Source of the DNA: UBA2040 sp002384725
GTDB lineage: Bacteria; Bacteroidota; Bacteroidia; Flavobacteriales_D; Crocinitomicaceae
Assembly (NCBI GenBank): GCA_963926475.1
Contig: CAWUXE010000001.1
Location: 62,001 to 126,000, forward strand
DNA length: 64,000 nt
Direction of reading: 5' to 3'
The notes beneath the pieces are model-generated. The model saw nothing but the letters and a program-made list of their open reading frames with translations, searched no databases and was not told the origin of the DNA. Made by a program: the position numbers and the translations under genes. Positions within the stretch are counted from its first letter, which is position 1; the number at the start of each line of letters is the position of its first letter. Shown here one piece after another: positions 8,585 to 16,400 of the stretch.

Positions 8585-8677
8585 TATAGAGATTCTATTT
8601 TGCTTTGCAAATATAAATAAAGAGAATAGTATGAGGCGAAAAAGTTGTGAACGAGTTTAAAGAATAGGCGCTTTTGA

Positions 8678-8977
8678 TTATTGATAGTTACTTGTCCAAT
8701 CTTTCAAGTCCTTCATTCCCTGATGATTGAGGCTACCTTTATAAAAAATTGGAAAGAAACCTACCTTTATTATTTCTGCTTGCTTCATCTTTTTAAGATG
8801 ATTATTAACACTTGATGGAGAAAGTTCGATATATTTAGTGAGATCTACGTTTTTGCACCATTCCTTTTCGTAAAGAATTTCTAAAATTCTAACCCTCGCT
8901 GGGTTTGAAAGTGCTCGTCCAATGTTGGCGATCAGTTTTTCGTTTTCTGAGAATTGTTTTGTTTTTGAAGCTTCCAT
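8678..8977 (-). CDS. ArsR-type winged-helix transcriptional regulator
   Basis: The 99-residue protein is a single winged helix-turn-helix domain: ALSNPARVRILEILYE (about residues 22-37) is the first helix pair typical of ArsR/SmtB regulators. The recognition helix region is ELSPSSVNNHLKKMKQAEII, followed by a short wing. No metal-binding cysteine pair is evident; a single Cys at about residue 42 is present, so the effector is unknown. It lies about 90 bases before pyrH in the same direction, but a functional link is not clear. The long upstream region with paired TTCGAA sites may be its own operator. Confidence 0.8.
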   Translation of the reverse strand: MEASKTKQFSENEKLIANIGRALSNPARVRILEILYEKEWCKNVDLTKYIELSPSSVNNHLKKMKQAEIIKVGFFPIFYKGSLNHQGMKDLKDWTSNYQ

Positions 8978-9053
8978 TTTTAGTTTAGTTTGGTTTGTGA
9001 AATTTCGATTACCGAATTAAGTTAGTCAAAAAACTCAGTAATAAAAAACAAAA

Positions 9054-9077
9054 TTCGAAACTTTTAAATACTTCGAA
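9054..9077. promoter_or_regulatory. Paired TTCGAA palindromes upstream of the ArsR-type gene
   Basis: TTCGAA occurs at 9054-9059 and again at 9072-9077, 18 bases apart, within the 218-base gap in front of the regulator gene; a partial copy of the surrounding sequence (ATACTTC) follows at 9078-9084. Two identical palindromes at less than two helical turns could be an autoregulatory operator. This is inference from position and symmetry only. Confidence 0.25.
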
Positions 9078-9134
9078 ATACTTCTGACAGTCAGTAAGTT
9101 AAGTTGCAACCGTATCAAAAAACCCAAACCTACC

Positions 9135-9172
9135 AAAAACAAAAAACCGTCTTGGAAAATCCAAGACGGTTT
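9135..9172 (-). terminator. Rho-independent terminator of the rplM-tsf operon
   Basis: Perfect 12-base arms (9144-9155 and 9161-9172) around a 5-base loop form a strong hairpin; on the minus strand it is followed by a T-rich stretch. It lies 24 bases after the tsf stop codon. Confidence 0.85.
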
Positions 9173-9195
9173 CGAAAAACTATTTAATTAATCGC

Positions 9196-10026
9196 TTAGC
9201 TCATTGCCAAACGCTTAAAGTCTATAACTGCTAATCCACTCTCAGCAGATGCAACGAATTCCTCAACTGATATTTTATTATCACGAATAAATTCTTGACT
9301 CAACAATGTGTTTTCTTTAAAGAATTTGTTCAAACGTCCGTGAGCAATTTTCTCTGCCATTTCAGCAGGTTTGCCTTCTTGAATTGCCAAGTCTTTTCCA
9401 ACTTCCAATTCACGAGCGATTGTATCTTTATCAATACCTTCTTTGCTCAATGACAAAGGATTCATTGCAGCAACTTGCATAGCAACTTGTTTCCCAGCAT
9501 CTTCAGCTGAATCTGATGCTTTATTCAAAGCAACCAAAGTAGCCAATTGGTTTCCTGGGTGATTGTATGCAACAACTTGTTCTGCTGTTAATACTTCATA
9601 CCCTGACAAATCTAACTTCTCTCCGACAACACCAACTTGTTCAGTTATTTTCTCTTCAACAGTTAATCTGTCATTGAACTTCATTCCTTTCAATGAATCA
9701 ATACTAGTTGCCTTGTTGTCCATTGCCACTTTCAAAAGTGAATCAACAAACCCACGGAATGAGTCATTTTTAGCAACGAAATCAGTCTCACAGTTCAATC
9801 TCAAAACATATCCTGTTTTTCCACCGTCTGCTGTGTCAGCAATAACTAAACCTTCTTTGGCTTCGTTCTCACCGCGCTTCGCAGCTACTTTTTGTCCTTT
9901 TTTACGTAAGATGTCTACTGCCGCTTCGAAGTCACCGTTTGACTCAACCAATGCGTTTTTGCAGTCCATCATTCCTGCACCAGTTTGTTGGCGCAATTTA
10001 TTTACATCTGATGCTGTGATTGCCAT
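9196..10026 (-). CDS. tsf: Translation elongation factor Ts
   Basis: EF-Ts exchanges GDP for GTP on EF-Tu. The 276-residue protein shows the N-terminal UBA-like domain (LRQQTGAGMMDCKNAL, residues 12-27) and the core motif CETDFVAKND around residues 78-87 that contacts EF-Tu, followed by two core subdomains. It is the last gene of rplM-rpsI-rpsB-tsf, 40 bases behind rpsB, and ends before a strong terminator. Confidence 0.97.
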   Translation of the reverse strand: MAITASDVNKLRQQTGAGMMDCKNALVESNGDFEAAVDILRKKGQKVAAKRGENEAKEGLVIADTADGGKTGYVLRLNCETDFVAKNDSFRGFVDSLLKVAMDNKATSIDSLKGMKFNDRLTVEEKITEQVGVVGEKLDLSGYEVLTAEQVVAYNHPGNQLATLVALNKASDSAEDAGKQVAMQVAAMNPLSLSKEGIDKDTIARELEVGKDLAIQEGKPAEMAEKIAHGRLNKFFKENTLLSQEFIRDNKISVEEFVASAESGLAVIDFKRLAMS

Positions 10027-10066
10027 AGCAATTATATTTCTTTAATTAATTAATCTTCATTGTTTC

Positions 10067-11242
10067 TTATTTCGCTGTAGCTTTCTTAGAAGGAGCAGCT
10101 TTACCACCACCCATTCCATCTTGCCACGCTTTGAGCTCATCCCACTTACCTTCAGCAGCCATTCCAGCTTGTTTTGGCCATGTGTCTGGTGTGTGATTTC
10201 CACGAACACCTTCAATGATTTCAGCGATTTTCTCAGCAGTTGATCCTGCTACGTCAGCATAAGTTGCTAATCCTGCCGCTACTAATGTTTCAGCAATTTT
10301 CGGTCCAACACCTTCGATTTTCGTTAAATCATCAGCTTTAGCATTTGATTTTGTCGCTTTCGCTTTCTTTACAGGAGCTACTTCTTTCACTTCTTCTTTT
10401 GCTTCAGGAGATTTTGCCACTATAGCTTTTTCTTCCTTCGCTTTTCCTTCAACTACAGGTTCTGCAACTTTAGTTTTACGTGGACGAGTTGTTTTTGCTG
10501 GTGCTTCAGAAGAAATTCCAGATTCTTCAGGAGTTTTTTCTTTGTCGCCACCTGCTTTTCTTTCTGCCAATCCATCTTTGATAGCATCACAAATCGTATC
10601 AATAATAATTGAAATCGATTTTGTTGCATCATCATTTGCAGGAATAGGGAAATCAACCAAACGAGGGTCAGAATTCGTGTCAACCATTGCGAAAATTGGA
10701 ATGTTTAATCTTTTTGCTTCGTTCAAAGCAATATGCTCTTTCAAAATATCTACCAAGAAAACTGCAGCTGGCTGACGTGTCATGTCTACGATAGAACCAA
10801 AATTCTTTTCTAGTTTTTCTCTTTGACGAGTTTTGAAAAGACGCTCTCTCTTGTTCAATGTTTCCCATGTACCATCTGTTTGCATTTTGTCGATAGTCGA
10901 CATTTTACGAATAGACTTACGAGTTGTTTGGAAGTTTGTCAACATTCCTCCTGACCATCTTTCAGTAACGAAAGGCATGTTCAATTCTTTAACCTTGTCT
11001 GCAACAAGATCTTTGGCTTGTTTTTTCGTTGCTACGAAAAGAATTTTCTTTCCGGATTTGGCGATTTGTTTCATTGCCGCTGCAGCTTGATCCAAGTGCG
11101 CGATTGTCTTATTTAAATCAATGATATGGATACCTTTTTTCTCTTCAAAGATATACGGCGCCATTGCCGGATTCCATTTTCTTCTCAAGTGACCGAAATG
11201 TACACCTGCTTCTAATAAATTATCGAATGTAACTTTTGACAT
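10067..11242 (-). CDS. rpsB: 30S ribosomal protein S2 with C-terminal helix-hairpin-helix extension
   Basis: Residues 1-230 are a normal S2 (start VTFDNLLEAGVHFGH; conserved RWSGGMLTN near 95-103; DTNSDPRLVD near 188-197). The protein is 391 residues, about 150 more than usual. Residues 231-303 are a low-complexity Lys/Ala/Glu/Pro linker. Residues 304-347 form a helix-hairpin-helix module (DDLTKIEGVGPKIAETL), followed by TWPKQA (354-359) and WDELKAWQD (367-375). As I recall, this same module is appended to L21 in many Bacteroidetes. It may bind nucleic acid on the 30S surface; that is inference. The reading frame is continuous, so it is a true fusion. Confidence 0.95.
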   Translation of the reverse strand: MSKVTFDNLLEAGVHFGHLRRKWNPAMAPYIFEEKKGIHIIDLNKTIAHLDQAAAAMKQIAKSGKKILFVATKKQAKDLVADKVKELNMPFVTERWSGGMLTNFQTTRKSIRKMSTIDKMQTDGTWETLNKRERLFKTRQREKLEKNFGSIVDMTRQPAAVFLVDILKEHIALNEAKRLNIPIFAMVDTNSDPRLVDFPIPANDDATKSISIIIDTICDAIKDGLAERKAGGDKEKTPEESGISSEAPAKTTRPRKTKVAEPVVEGKAKEEKAIVAKSPEAKEEVKEVAPVKKAKATKSNAKADDLTKIEGVGPKIAETLVAAGLATYADVAGSTAEKIAEIIEGVRGNHTPDTWPKQAGMAAEGKWDELKAWQDGMGGGKAAPSKKATAK

Positions 11243-11285
11243 TTTTGTTTTTTTAATTTGTTTACGTTCCTTTAGTTATCAGTTA

Positions 11286-11316
11286 ACGGAGGGTTCCCGA
11301 GGGAAGGGTACTCCGT
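11286..11316 (-). promoter_or_regulatory. Hairpin in the rpsI-rpsB spacer, possible S2 leader
   Basis: The 116-base gap between rpsI and rpsB contains a two-part stem: outer arms of six bases (11286-11291 with 11311-11316) and an inner stem of five bases (11294-11298 with 11301-11305). There is no T run after it, so it is not a classic terminator. Its place 44 bases before the rpsB start suits a ribosomal-protein autoregulatory leader. The function is inferred. Confidence 0.4.
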
Positions 11317-11358
11317 ACTTGGATACTAAACAAGCGCCAAAATAGTTTACTATTAATC

Positions 11359-11745
11359 TTAACGTTTCGAGAATTGGAATTTCTTTCTCGCTTTTGGTTG
11401 ACCTGGTTTTTTACGTTCCACCATTCTTGGGTCACGTGTCATTAAACCGTCAGCTTTTAAAAGCGGCTTATAATCTTCCGAAACTTTAACCAAAGCACGA
11501 GAGATACCCAAACGGATAGCTTCTGCTTGACCATTGATTCCTCCTCCTACAACAGTTACGTTGATGTCATATTGACCAACTGTATCTGTTTTCTCGAAAG
11601 GCTGAACCACTTTTCCTTGCAATACTGCAACTGGAAAATGCTCCTTATAATCCTTTTTATTTACGATCACGTTCCCTTTACCTTTTTTCATGTAAACACG
11701 AGCAACGGATGTTTTTCTTCTTCCTAATGTGTTGATGATTTCCAT
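11359..11745 (-). CDS. rpsI: 30S ribosomal protein S9
   Basis: This 128-residue protein of the 30S head has the family start (NTLGRRKTSVARVYMKKGKG) and the conserved basic C-terminal tail GQPKARKKFQFSKR, whose terminal Arg reaches the P-site tRNA. Second gene of rplM-rpsI-rpsB-tsf, five bases behind rplM, so the two are surely cotranscribed. Confidence 0.98.
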   Translation of the reverse strand: MEIINTLGRRKTSVARVYMKKGKGNVIVNKKDYKEHFPVAVLQGKVVQPFEKTDTVGQYDINVTVVGGGINGQAEAIRLGISRALVKVSEDYKPLLKADGLMTRDPRMVERKKPGQPKARKKFQFSKR

Positions 11746-11750
11746 ACTGA

Positions 11751-12206
11751 TTATTTGAATGTGTTAAGGTCAAGTACAGTCGGTTTTTGAGCTTCTTGAT
11801 TGTGCTCAGCACCAACATACACCTTAAGGTTTCTAAATAGTTCTCTACCTAAAGTATTTTTAGGCAACATCCCTTTTACCGCTTTTTCAATCAAGCGTCC
11901 GGGTTGTTTTCTCAACATCTGTTCCGCAGTAGTCGTTTTCTGACCACCGGGGTAGCCTGTGTAACGAACGTATTCTTTATCAACCAATTTCGCTCCCGAA
12001 AAAGCTACTTTTTCTGCATTGATGATAATTACGTTGTCACCACAGTCTGCATGTGGGGTAAAGTTAACCTTGTGTTTTCCACGGATAACTTTCGCCACCT
12101 TGCTTGCTAGACGACCAAGCGTTTGGCCTTCTGCGTCTACGATAAACCACTGCTTATCAGCAGTTTCTTTATTCGTAGATCGGGTTTTGTAACTTAATGT
12201 ATCCAC
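11751..12206 (-). CDS. rplM: 50S ribosomal protein L13
   Basis: L13 is an early-assembling protein of the 50S subunit. The 151 residues carry the family motifs WFIVDAEGQTLGRLAS (about 25-40), HADCGDNVIIINA (around 52-64) and the GMLPKNTLGR segment near 116-125. First gene of the operon; a good Bacteroidetes promoter lies 46 bases upstream. Confidence 0.98.
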   Translation of the reverse strand: MDTLSYKTRSTNKETADKQWFIVDAEGQTLGRLASKVAKVIRGKHKVNFTPHADCGDNVIIINAEKVAFSGAKLVDKEYVRYTGYPGGQKTTTAEQMLRKQPGRLIEKAVKGMLPKNTLGRELFRNLKVYVGAEHNQEAQKPTVLDLNTFK

Positions 12207-12251
12207 AATCTTTTTTTATTTAAATAAGACAATTCCCCTAAATTGGGGCTG

Positions 12252-12282
12252 CAAAGATATGGTTTCTTGTTTTTATTAACAA
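12252..12282 (-). promoter_or_regulatory. Promoter of the rplM-rpsI-rpsB-tsf operon
   Basis: On the minus strand TTG (12282-12280) is followed after 20 bases by TATCTTTG (12259-12252), a perfect match to the Bacteroidetes consensus; the rplM ATG is at 12206. Confidence 0.75.
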
Positions 12283-12362
12283 GAGATTTTTGGTTTTAAT
12301 TGAATAAATAATAGCAAGAATGAAAAAGAGGTGAAATCCCGTCTCAAAAGTGGTAATTTCGA

Positions 12363-12732
12363 CTAGTTTACTTTTCGCATTTTTGACTCGCCTTGCACAC
12401 CTAAAGCTGAATACTTGAAAGTATATTGTTTGTCCGTGCAATCGGCGATCGTTGTAGTGATCATATCACCTTTATTTAGACCTCCTTCAACATTAATTAC
12501 CTTGACTACTTTCAAAGTATATGCTTCAGGACCGATCCACTTAATCTTCATAATAATTTTTGATCGTCCACCATCCTGTGTCTCATACTGCTTCTTTTTT
12601 GTGCGAATAACAATGGCATCCGAATCTAACCCTACATACTTAAACTTCCCCGTTTTAAATTTGTCAGAACAAGTACCAGTTTGCCCGAAGGAAATGAATG
12701 AAAAACAACGTAAATACAAGAAGTAGCTTCAT
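12363..12732 (-). pseudogene. Secreted hypothetical protein gene, frameshifted in its signal peptide
   Basis: The ATG at 12732 opens a signal peptide (MKLLLVFTLFF) that runs out of frame after about 12 codons. The mature part reads in another frame (ISFGQTGTCSDKFKTGKF onward) to the stop at 12363. The two join perfectly if one T is removed from the T5 run at 12701-12705, giving MKLLLVFTLFSFISFGQ, a clean signal peptide of about 17 residues and a protein of roughly 122. So the gene carries a one-base insertion: either a real frameshift, a phase-variable tract or a sequencing error. The mature protein is a small beta-rich domain of no known family. It lies seven bases after the crotonase gene. 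Confidence 0.65.
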
Positions 12733-12739
12733 AAAGTTT

Positions 12740-13513
12740 CTATTTGGATTTGAATTTATTAATCGCATTACGCGTGAAATCACTTAAAACTAACTTACCG
12801 CTCAAAGCAGCTCTTTCCTTTAAAAGTTCATCCCAATTTTCTGTTCCTTGCCAAAACACTTCCTTCAATAAGCGCATCGCTTCGGGATTACTTTTCGCTA
12901 AGGTCTGAGACAATGCATCAATTTCTGCATCCATTTCTTCCACGGTTTCAAAAACATCAGCATACAGTCCTTTTTTCATAGCCCAATTTGCCGAACACCA
13001 ATCTGTTGCATTTATTGCCAATTGACTCATTGCTGAAGTTCCAATTTTTCGCTCAACTGCAGGACCTACGACAAATGGCCCAATTCCCACTGCTAATTCG
13101 GAAAGTTTAATATCAGAATATTGGGTTGCAAAACAATAGTCTACAGCAGAGGCCACTCCAACTCCTCCACCAACTGCCTTTCCTTGAACACGTCCAATTA
13201 TTAATTTAGGACATTTTCTACAAGCGTTAATCACATTGGCAAAGCCAGAGAAAAACACTTTCCCTGTTTCAAAATCTTCAATAGATATTAACTCATCAAA
13301 ACTTGCTCCAGCACAAAAGGCCTTTGCTCCAGCCGATTTAAGGACAATTACTTTCACGGAATCATCAGCACCCATTTTTGTAATGGTATCTGCTAACAAG
13401 TTCAAAATTTTCCCTGGAAGTGAATTACTTAATGGGTGACCGAATTCAATAGTAGCTATTGCTGTATCAGAAATTTGGGACGTAACATAACCTTGATGAA
13501 TTGCATCTGACAT
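12740..13513 (-). CDS. Enoyl-CoA hydratase/isomerase (crotonase) family protein
   Basis: The 257-residue protein has the crotonase fold: the first oxyanion-hole segment FCAGASFDEL (about 66-75), the second with GKAVGGGVG (111-119), and a glutamate in LSELAVGIGP (E139) at a catalytic position. It probably hydrates or isomerises an enoyl-CoA in fatty-acid or amino-acid breakdown. The exact substrate cannot be told; the LAVGIGP region reminds me of methylglutaconyl-CoA hydratase-like members. It lies between the RRM gene and the frameshifted gene on the same strand, without other beta-oxidation genes nearby. Confidence 0.85.
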   Translation of the reverse strand: MSDAIHQGYVTSQISDTAIATIEFGHPLSNSLPGKILNLLADTITKMGADDSVKVIVLKSAGAKAFCAGASFDELISIEDFETGKVFFSGFANVINACRKCPKLIIGRVQGKAVGGGVGVASAVDYCFATQYSDIKLSELAVGIGPFVVGPAVERKIGTSAMSQLAINATDWCSANWAMKKGLYADVFETVEEMDAEIDALSQTLAKSNPEAMRLLKEVFWQGTENWDELLKERAALSGKLVLSDFTRNAINKFKSK

Positions 13514-13534
13514 ATAATTAATTTGATTTGTTTC

Positions 13535-13951
13535 TTAATCTACTCTTATCGTAAACGGCTTTCTTTCCACCTTTTGAGCGTCCCCGCTTCCTGTAATTCT
13601 TGTTCTCGGTCTTTTTGAAAAGCCAGGAGTTTCTCTTTTTTGATATCCACCTTCACGTTGGAAAGATTTTTTCTCAGGAGCAGCAGGCTTTGGAGCCGGA
13701 CGATTTCCTTTGGGTGAAGCAATTTTCACATCCAAAGATCGACCATTCACTTCCAATCCTTTAAGGGCTTGAATTGCGGAGATTGCTTCATCAGCATCAT
13801 CCATTTCAGCATAACCGTAGCCTTTTGATTTTTTAGTTTCCCGATCATAAACGACATGCGCATATGAAACTGTTCCAAAAGCAGAAAAAGTAGCTTTCAA
13901 ATCTTCAGAGGTAATTTCCCAATCGAGATTTGCGATAAAAATATTTGTCAT
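13535..13951 (-). CDS. RNA-binding protein with one RRM domain
   Basis: The 138-residue protein starts with a canonical RNA-recognition motif: RNP2 as IFIANL (residues 4-9) and RNP1 as KGYGYAEM (43-50). A disordered basic C-terminal tail (about 85-138, rich in Pro, Lys, Arg, Gly) follows. Small single-RRM proteins are common in Bacteroidetes and are thought to act as RNA chaperones or post-transcriptional regulators. It stands 21 bases before the crotonase gene. Confidence 0.93.
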   Translation of the reverse strand: MTNIFIANLDWEITSEDLKATFSAFGTVSYAHVVYDRETKKSKGYGYAEMDDADEAISAIQALKGLEVNGRSLDVKIASPKGNRPAPKPAAPEKKSFQREGGYQKRETPGFSKRPRTRITGSGDAQKVERKPFTIRVD

Positions 13952-14072
13952 AACTATCTAAGTGCACAAGGCGTGACCTATCCTTGCTATTTAAAGGAAA
14001 TACCAAATCGCGGCTCATCGATCACTAGAATCACCGAGAGAATAATTTGGCGGAGTATTAATTATTAGCAGA

Positions 14073-15047
14073 CTATTTTAATGTAAAGCTATCTTTTCCA
14101 GCCAATTGACCATCAACATAAATATTCACCTTATAATTTCCTTTTGATGCATCAGCCCCTTTCAAATCATAGAAAATGGACAAATCAACGCTCTCGTTAT
14201 TGTAGTCGATATCTTTTTTATCAGAATAAGCGATAGTACCAATGTCCGTTTTCACAAAATCTGAACTGCGAGATTGAAGCGTTTTTCCTGATGGGTCGAT
14301 AATTTGCATATACACTGACTTTCTTCCAGCTGGCGTGATTGGGTTTTTTGAAATGGTGAATGTCGATACAATTTGCATTGTATTTCTTGCCTTATTCGTT
14401 TCTTCCGTTGTGTTATTCAACTTCATTCTCAATCCTGTTGAAGTGAAACTAAATGCTTGCAACTTAGAACCTTTCTTCACTTGTTCAGCGCTCAAAGCAG
14501 CATCTTGTTTAAACTGATCTCTTTCTGAAGCTGTTTGGTTCAACCTCGTTGTTGTTGTATCAAGGCGTGTATTCAAATTTAAATTCAAGGTATTTAAAGA
14601 GTCAATTTGCATGACGTAACCTTTCATGATACCACGCAAAGTTTCGTTCTCTCGTCTCATGGCAAACAATTGTGAAGCCGTCAATTTGTTTGATTTTTGC
14701 AGTGAACTCATTTGAGATATCAACTCTTGAATTTTTTCTTTCTGAACATTCAAACTATCTGCTTTCGATGCGTCCTTGTCTATTAAGGCGTCATAAGTTT
14801 CAAGCATATTTTGGAAATCCTTTCTTAGGTCACTTGACATGTTATCTACATATCCAGCCATCATTTGGTTCATCCCATCTTGATCGGCCAACAATTCTTT
14901 GGTTTGATTTTGGCAATCATTCAACTGAGAATTTTTCGAAGACCAAAGCCATGCAAAAAAGCCCACAGCAATGAGCAAGAGTAATATTGCGGCAATAAAA
15001 CCACCATTATTTTTTTTGATTTCGTGTGTAGAGTTTATTTCTGTCAT
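14073..15047 (-). CDS. Membrane-anchored coiled-coil protein of unknown function
   Basis: The 324 residues comprise a short cytoplasmic start, one membrane helix (about residues 16-34), then a long coiled coil (about 40-195) with heptad-like Leu/Asn/Gln spacing, and a C-terminal beta-rich domain (about 200-324) ending in KDSFTLK. The topology suggests a protein anchored in the inner membrane with its coiled coil and globular head in the periplasm. I do not recognise the family. It is monocistronic, with about 120 and 150 bases of spacer on either side. Confidence 0.8.
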   Translation of the reverse strand: MTEINSTHEIKKNNGGFIAAILLLLIAVGFFAWLWSSKNSQLNDCQNQTKELLADQDGMNQMMAGYVDNMSSDLRKDFQNMLETYDALIDKDASKADSLNVQKEKIQELISQMSSLQKSNKLTASQLFAMRRENETLRGIMKGYVMQIDSLNTLNLNLNTRLDTTTTRLNQTASERDQFKQDAALSAEQVKKGSKLQAFSFTSTGLRMKLNNTTEETNKARNTMQIVSTFTISKNPITPAGRKSVYMQIIDPSGKTLQSRSSDFVKTDIGTIAYSDKKDIDYNNESVDLSIFYDLKGADASKGNYKVNIYVDGQLAGKDSFTLK

Positions 15048-15196
15048 GACCTAATAGTTTCATTGTTGTAATGGGTAAACGGTTGTTTCTATCAAAGTGG
15101 CATATCTAAATTACAAAAGATTATTAATCTCTCGGCAAATTTATTGATGTTTTTAACATGGAAGTTAAAAAAACAGTGCGAAATGTTGAATGAAAC

Positions 15197-15448
15197 TTAA
15201 ACAGCTTCAATTGAAAAAGTAAAACTTTCCATTATCGCATTTGCAAGCAATTTTTTACAAGCTTCGGTTACTTTTTCGCTAGCTGCACTTTCATTTTCCG
15301 CTTCTACATGTAAACGAATATGACGACCGATTCTGACTTCAGAAATTTCTGGCATCCCTACTGTTTTCATGCTGTTACTAACTGCTTTTCCTTGCGGATC
15401 GAGCAGTGCATCCAATGGCATTACGTCTATTTCTGCTTTAAACTTCAT
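15197..15448 (-). CDS. purS: Phosphoribosylformylglycinamidine synthase subunit PurS
   Basis: PurS is the small subunit of the three-part FGAM synthase (PurS, PurQ, small PurL) of purine synthesis; it helps ammonia transfer. The ATG at 15448 gives 83 residues, the usual length, with the family pattern KFKAEIDVMPLDALLDPQGKAV at the start and VRIGRHIRL in the middle. The longer frame to 15514 only adds residues that overlap pssA. The start codon overlaps the last 11 bases of pssA, so the two are translationally coupled. Neither purQ nor purL is close by, which is unusual. Confidence 0.9.
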   Translation of the reverse strand: MKFKAEIDVMPLDALLDPQGKAVSNSMKTVGMPEISEVRIGRHIRLHVEAENESAASEKVTEACKKLLANAIMESFTFSIEAV

Positions 15449-16289
15449 TCCTTTTTTTGGTTTTATTTTTCGGTTTCCTACTAATAATTGAGAAAACTGG
15501 ATACAAAAATACAATTAATGCGATTGCCCAAACCTTTGTCGTTAGAATTAATATTAACGAAACTGTTAGAAATATATATCGCACCTCGTTTTCTTTCCAT
15601 TTGAAATTTTTAAATTTTAATGAAAATAAAGGGATTTCTGATACCAAACTTAAGGACATCAGAACAACTAGGGAGCAAACAAAAATGGGCTGAAATATTT
15701 TTTCAGGAAAATAAGGTGGAAATCCTTCTGTTGAAAAATACCACCACAAAGCCAGTGGAAACGACGTGAAAAATAAGGTAACAGCAGGAGTCGGCATCCC
15801 GATGAACGATTCACTTTGTCTGGTGTCAATATTAAATTTTGCCAATCTGAACAAGGAAAAAACAGGGATCATCAAGCCAAGAAAAGGCAAATATTTGTAG
15901 ATTCCTTCGAATTGTATGGAAGAATCATGGAACAAGCCTAATTTCCATTTTTCCAATACATAATCAGCATATTCTGAAACATTCGCTCCTTCTGGGTATG
16001 AACCCATTTCAATGGAAATAGCAATAATCACCATCATTATAATTCCAGGCGCAACACCAAAGGTGATCATATCTGCCAAAGAATCCATTTGCTTACCCAA
16101 TTCTGAATATTGTTTGGTTAGCCGAGCGGCAAATCCATCTAAAAAATCGAAAATTGCCCCTAAAAAAATAAACCAGGGCGCCCATTCAAAACGGCCCATA
16201 AAAACGCACAGTATACTGAGAATACCGCTGAGCATATTACCTGCTGTTAATAAATTAGGAAGATTGAAGAGTTTTACATCGGGTTTCAT
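15438..16289 (-). CDS. pssA: CDP-diacylglycerol-serine O-phosphatidyltransferase
   Basis: PssA makes phosphatidylserine from CDP-diacylglycerol and serine at the inner membrane, the step before Psd in phosphatidylethanolamine synthesis. The 283-residue protein has the CDP-alcohol phosphatidyltransferase signature, here D51-G52, A55-R56, G65, D69 and D73 with perfect spacing, embedded in a multi-helix membrane protein, and a basic C-terminal tail. It is cotranscribed with purS. The partner gene psd lies 5 kb away on the same strand. Confidence 0.95.
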   Translation of the reverse strand: MKPDVKLFNLPNLLTAGNMLSGILSILCVFMGRFEWAPWFIFLGAIFDFLDGFAARLTKQYSELGKQMDSLADMITFGVAPGIIMMVIIAISIEMGSYPEGANVSEYADYVLEKWKLGLFHDSSIQFEGIYKYLPFLGLMIPVFSLFRLAKFNIDTRQSESFIGMPTPAVTLFFTSFPLALWWYFSTEGFPPYFPEKIFQPIFVCSLVVLMSLSLVSEIPLFSLKFKNFKWKENEVRYIFLTVSLILILTTKVWAIALIVFLYPVFSIISRKPKNKTKKRNEV

Positions 16290-16400
16290 ACTGCGAAATA
16301 AGTCAAAAAGAACTAAATTTACCTTATAAATACGTTGAGACTTTTTTCAACATACAATTTTACAACCGATAATGCGTTGATTAGACAAGTTTTTAAATCT

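Noticed and set aside
9563..10045. 160-codon frame on the plus strand opposite tsf
   Set aside because: It is an antisense shadow of tsf with Ser/Thr/Phe-rich, non-biological composition and no homology.
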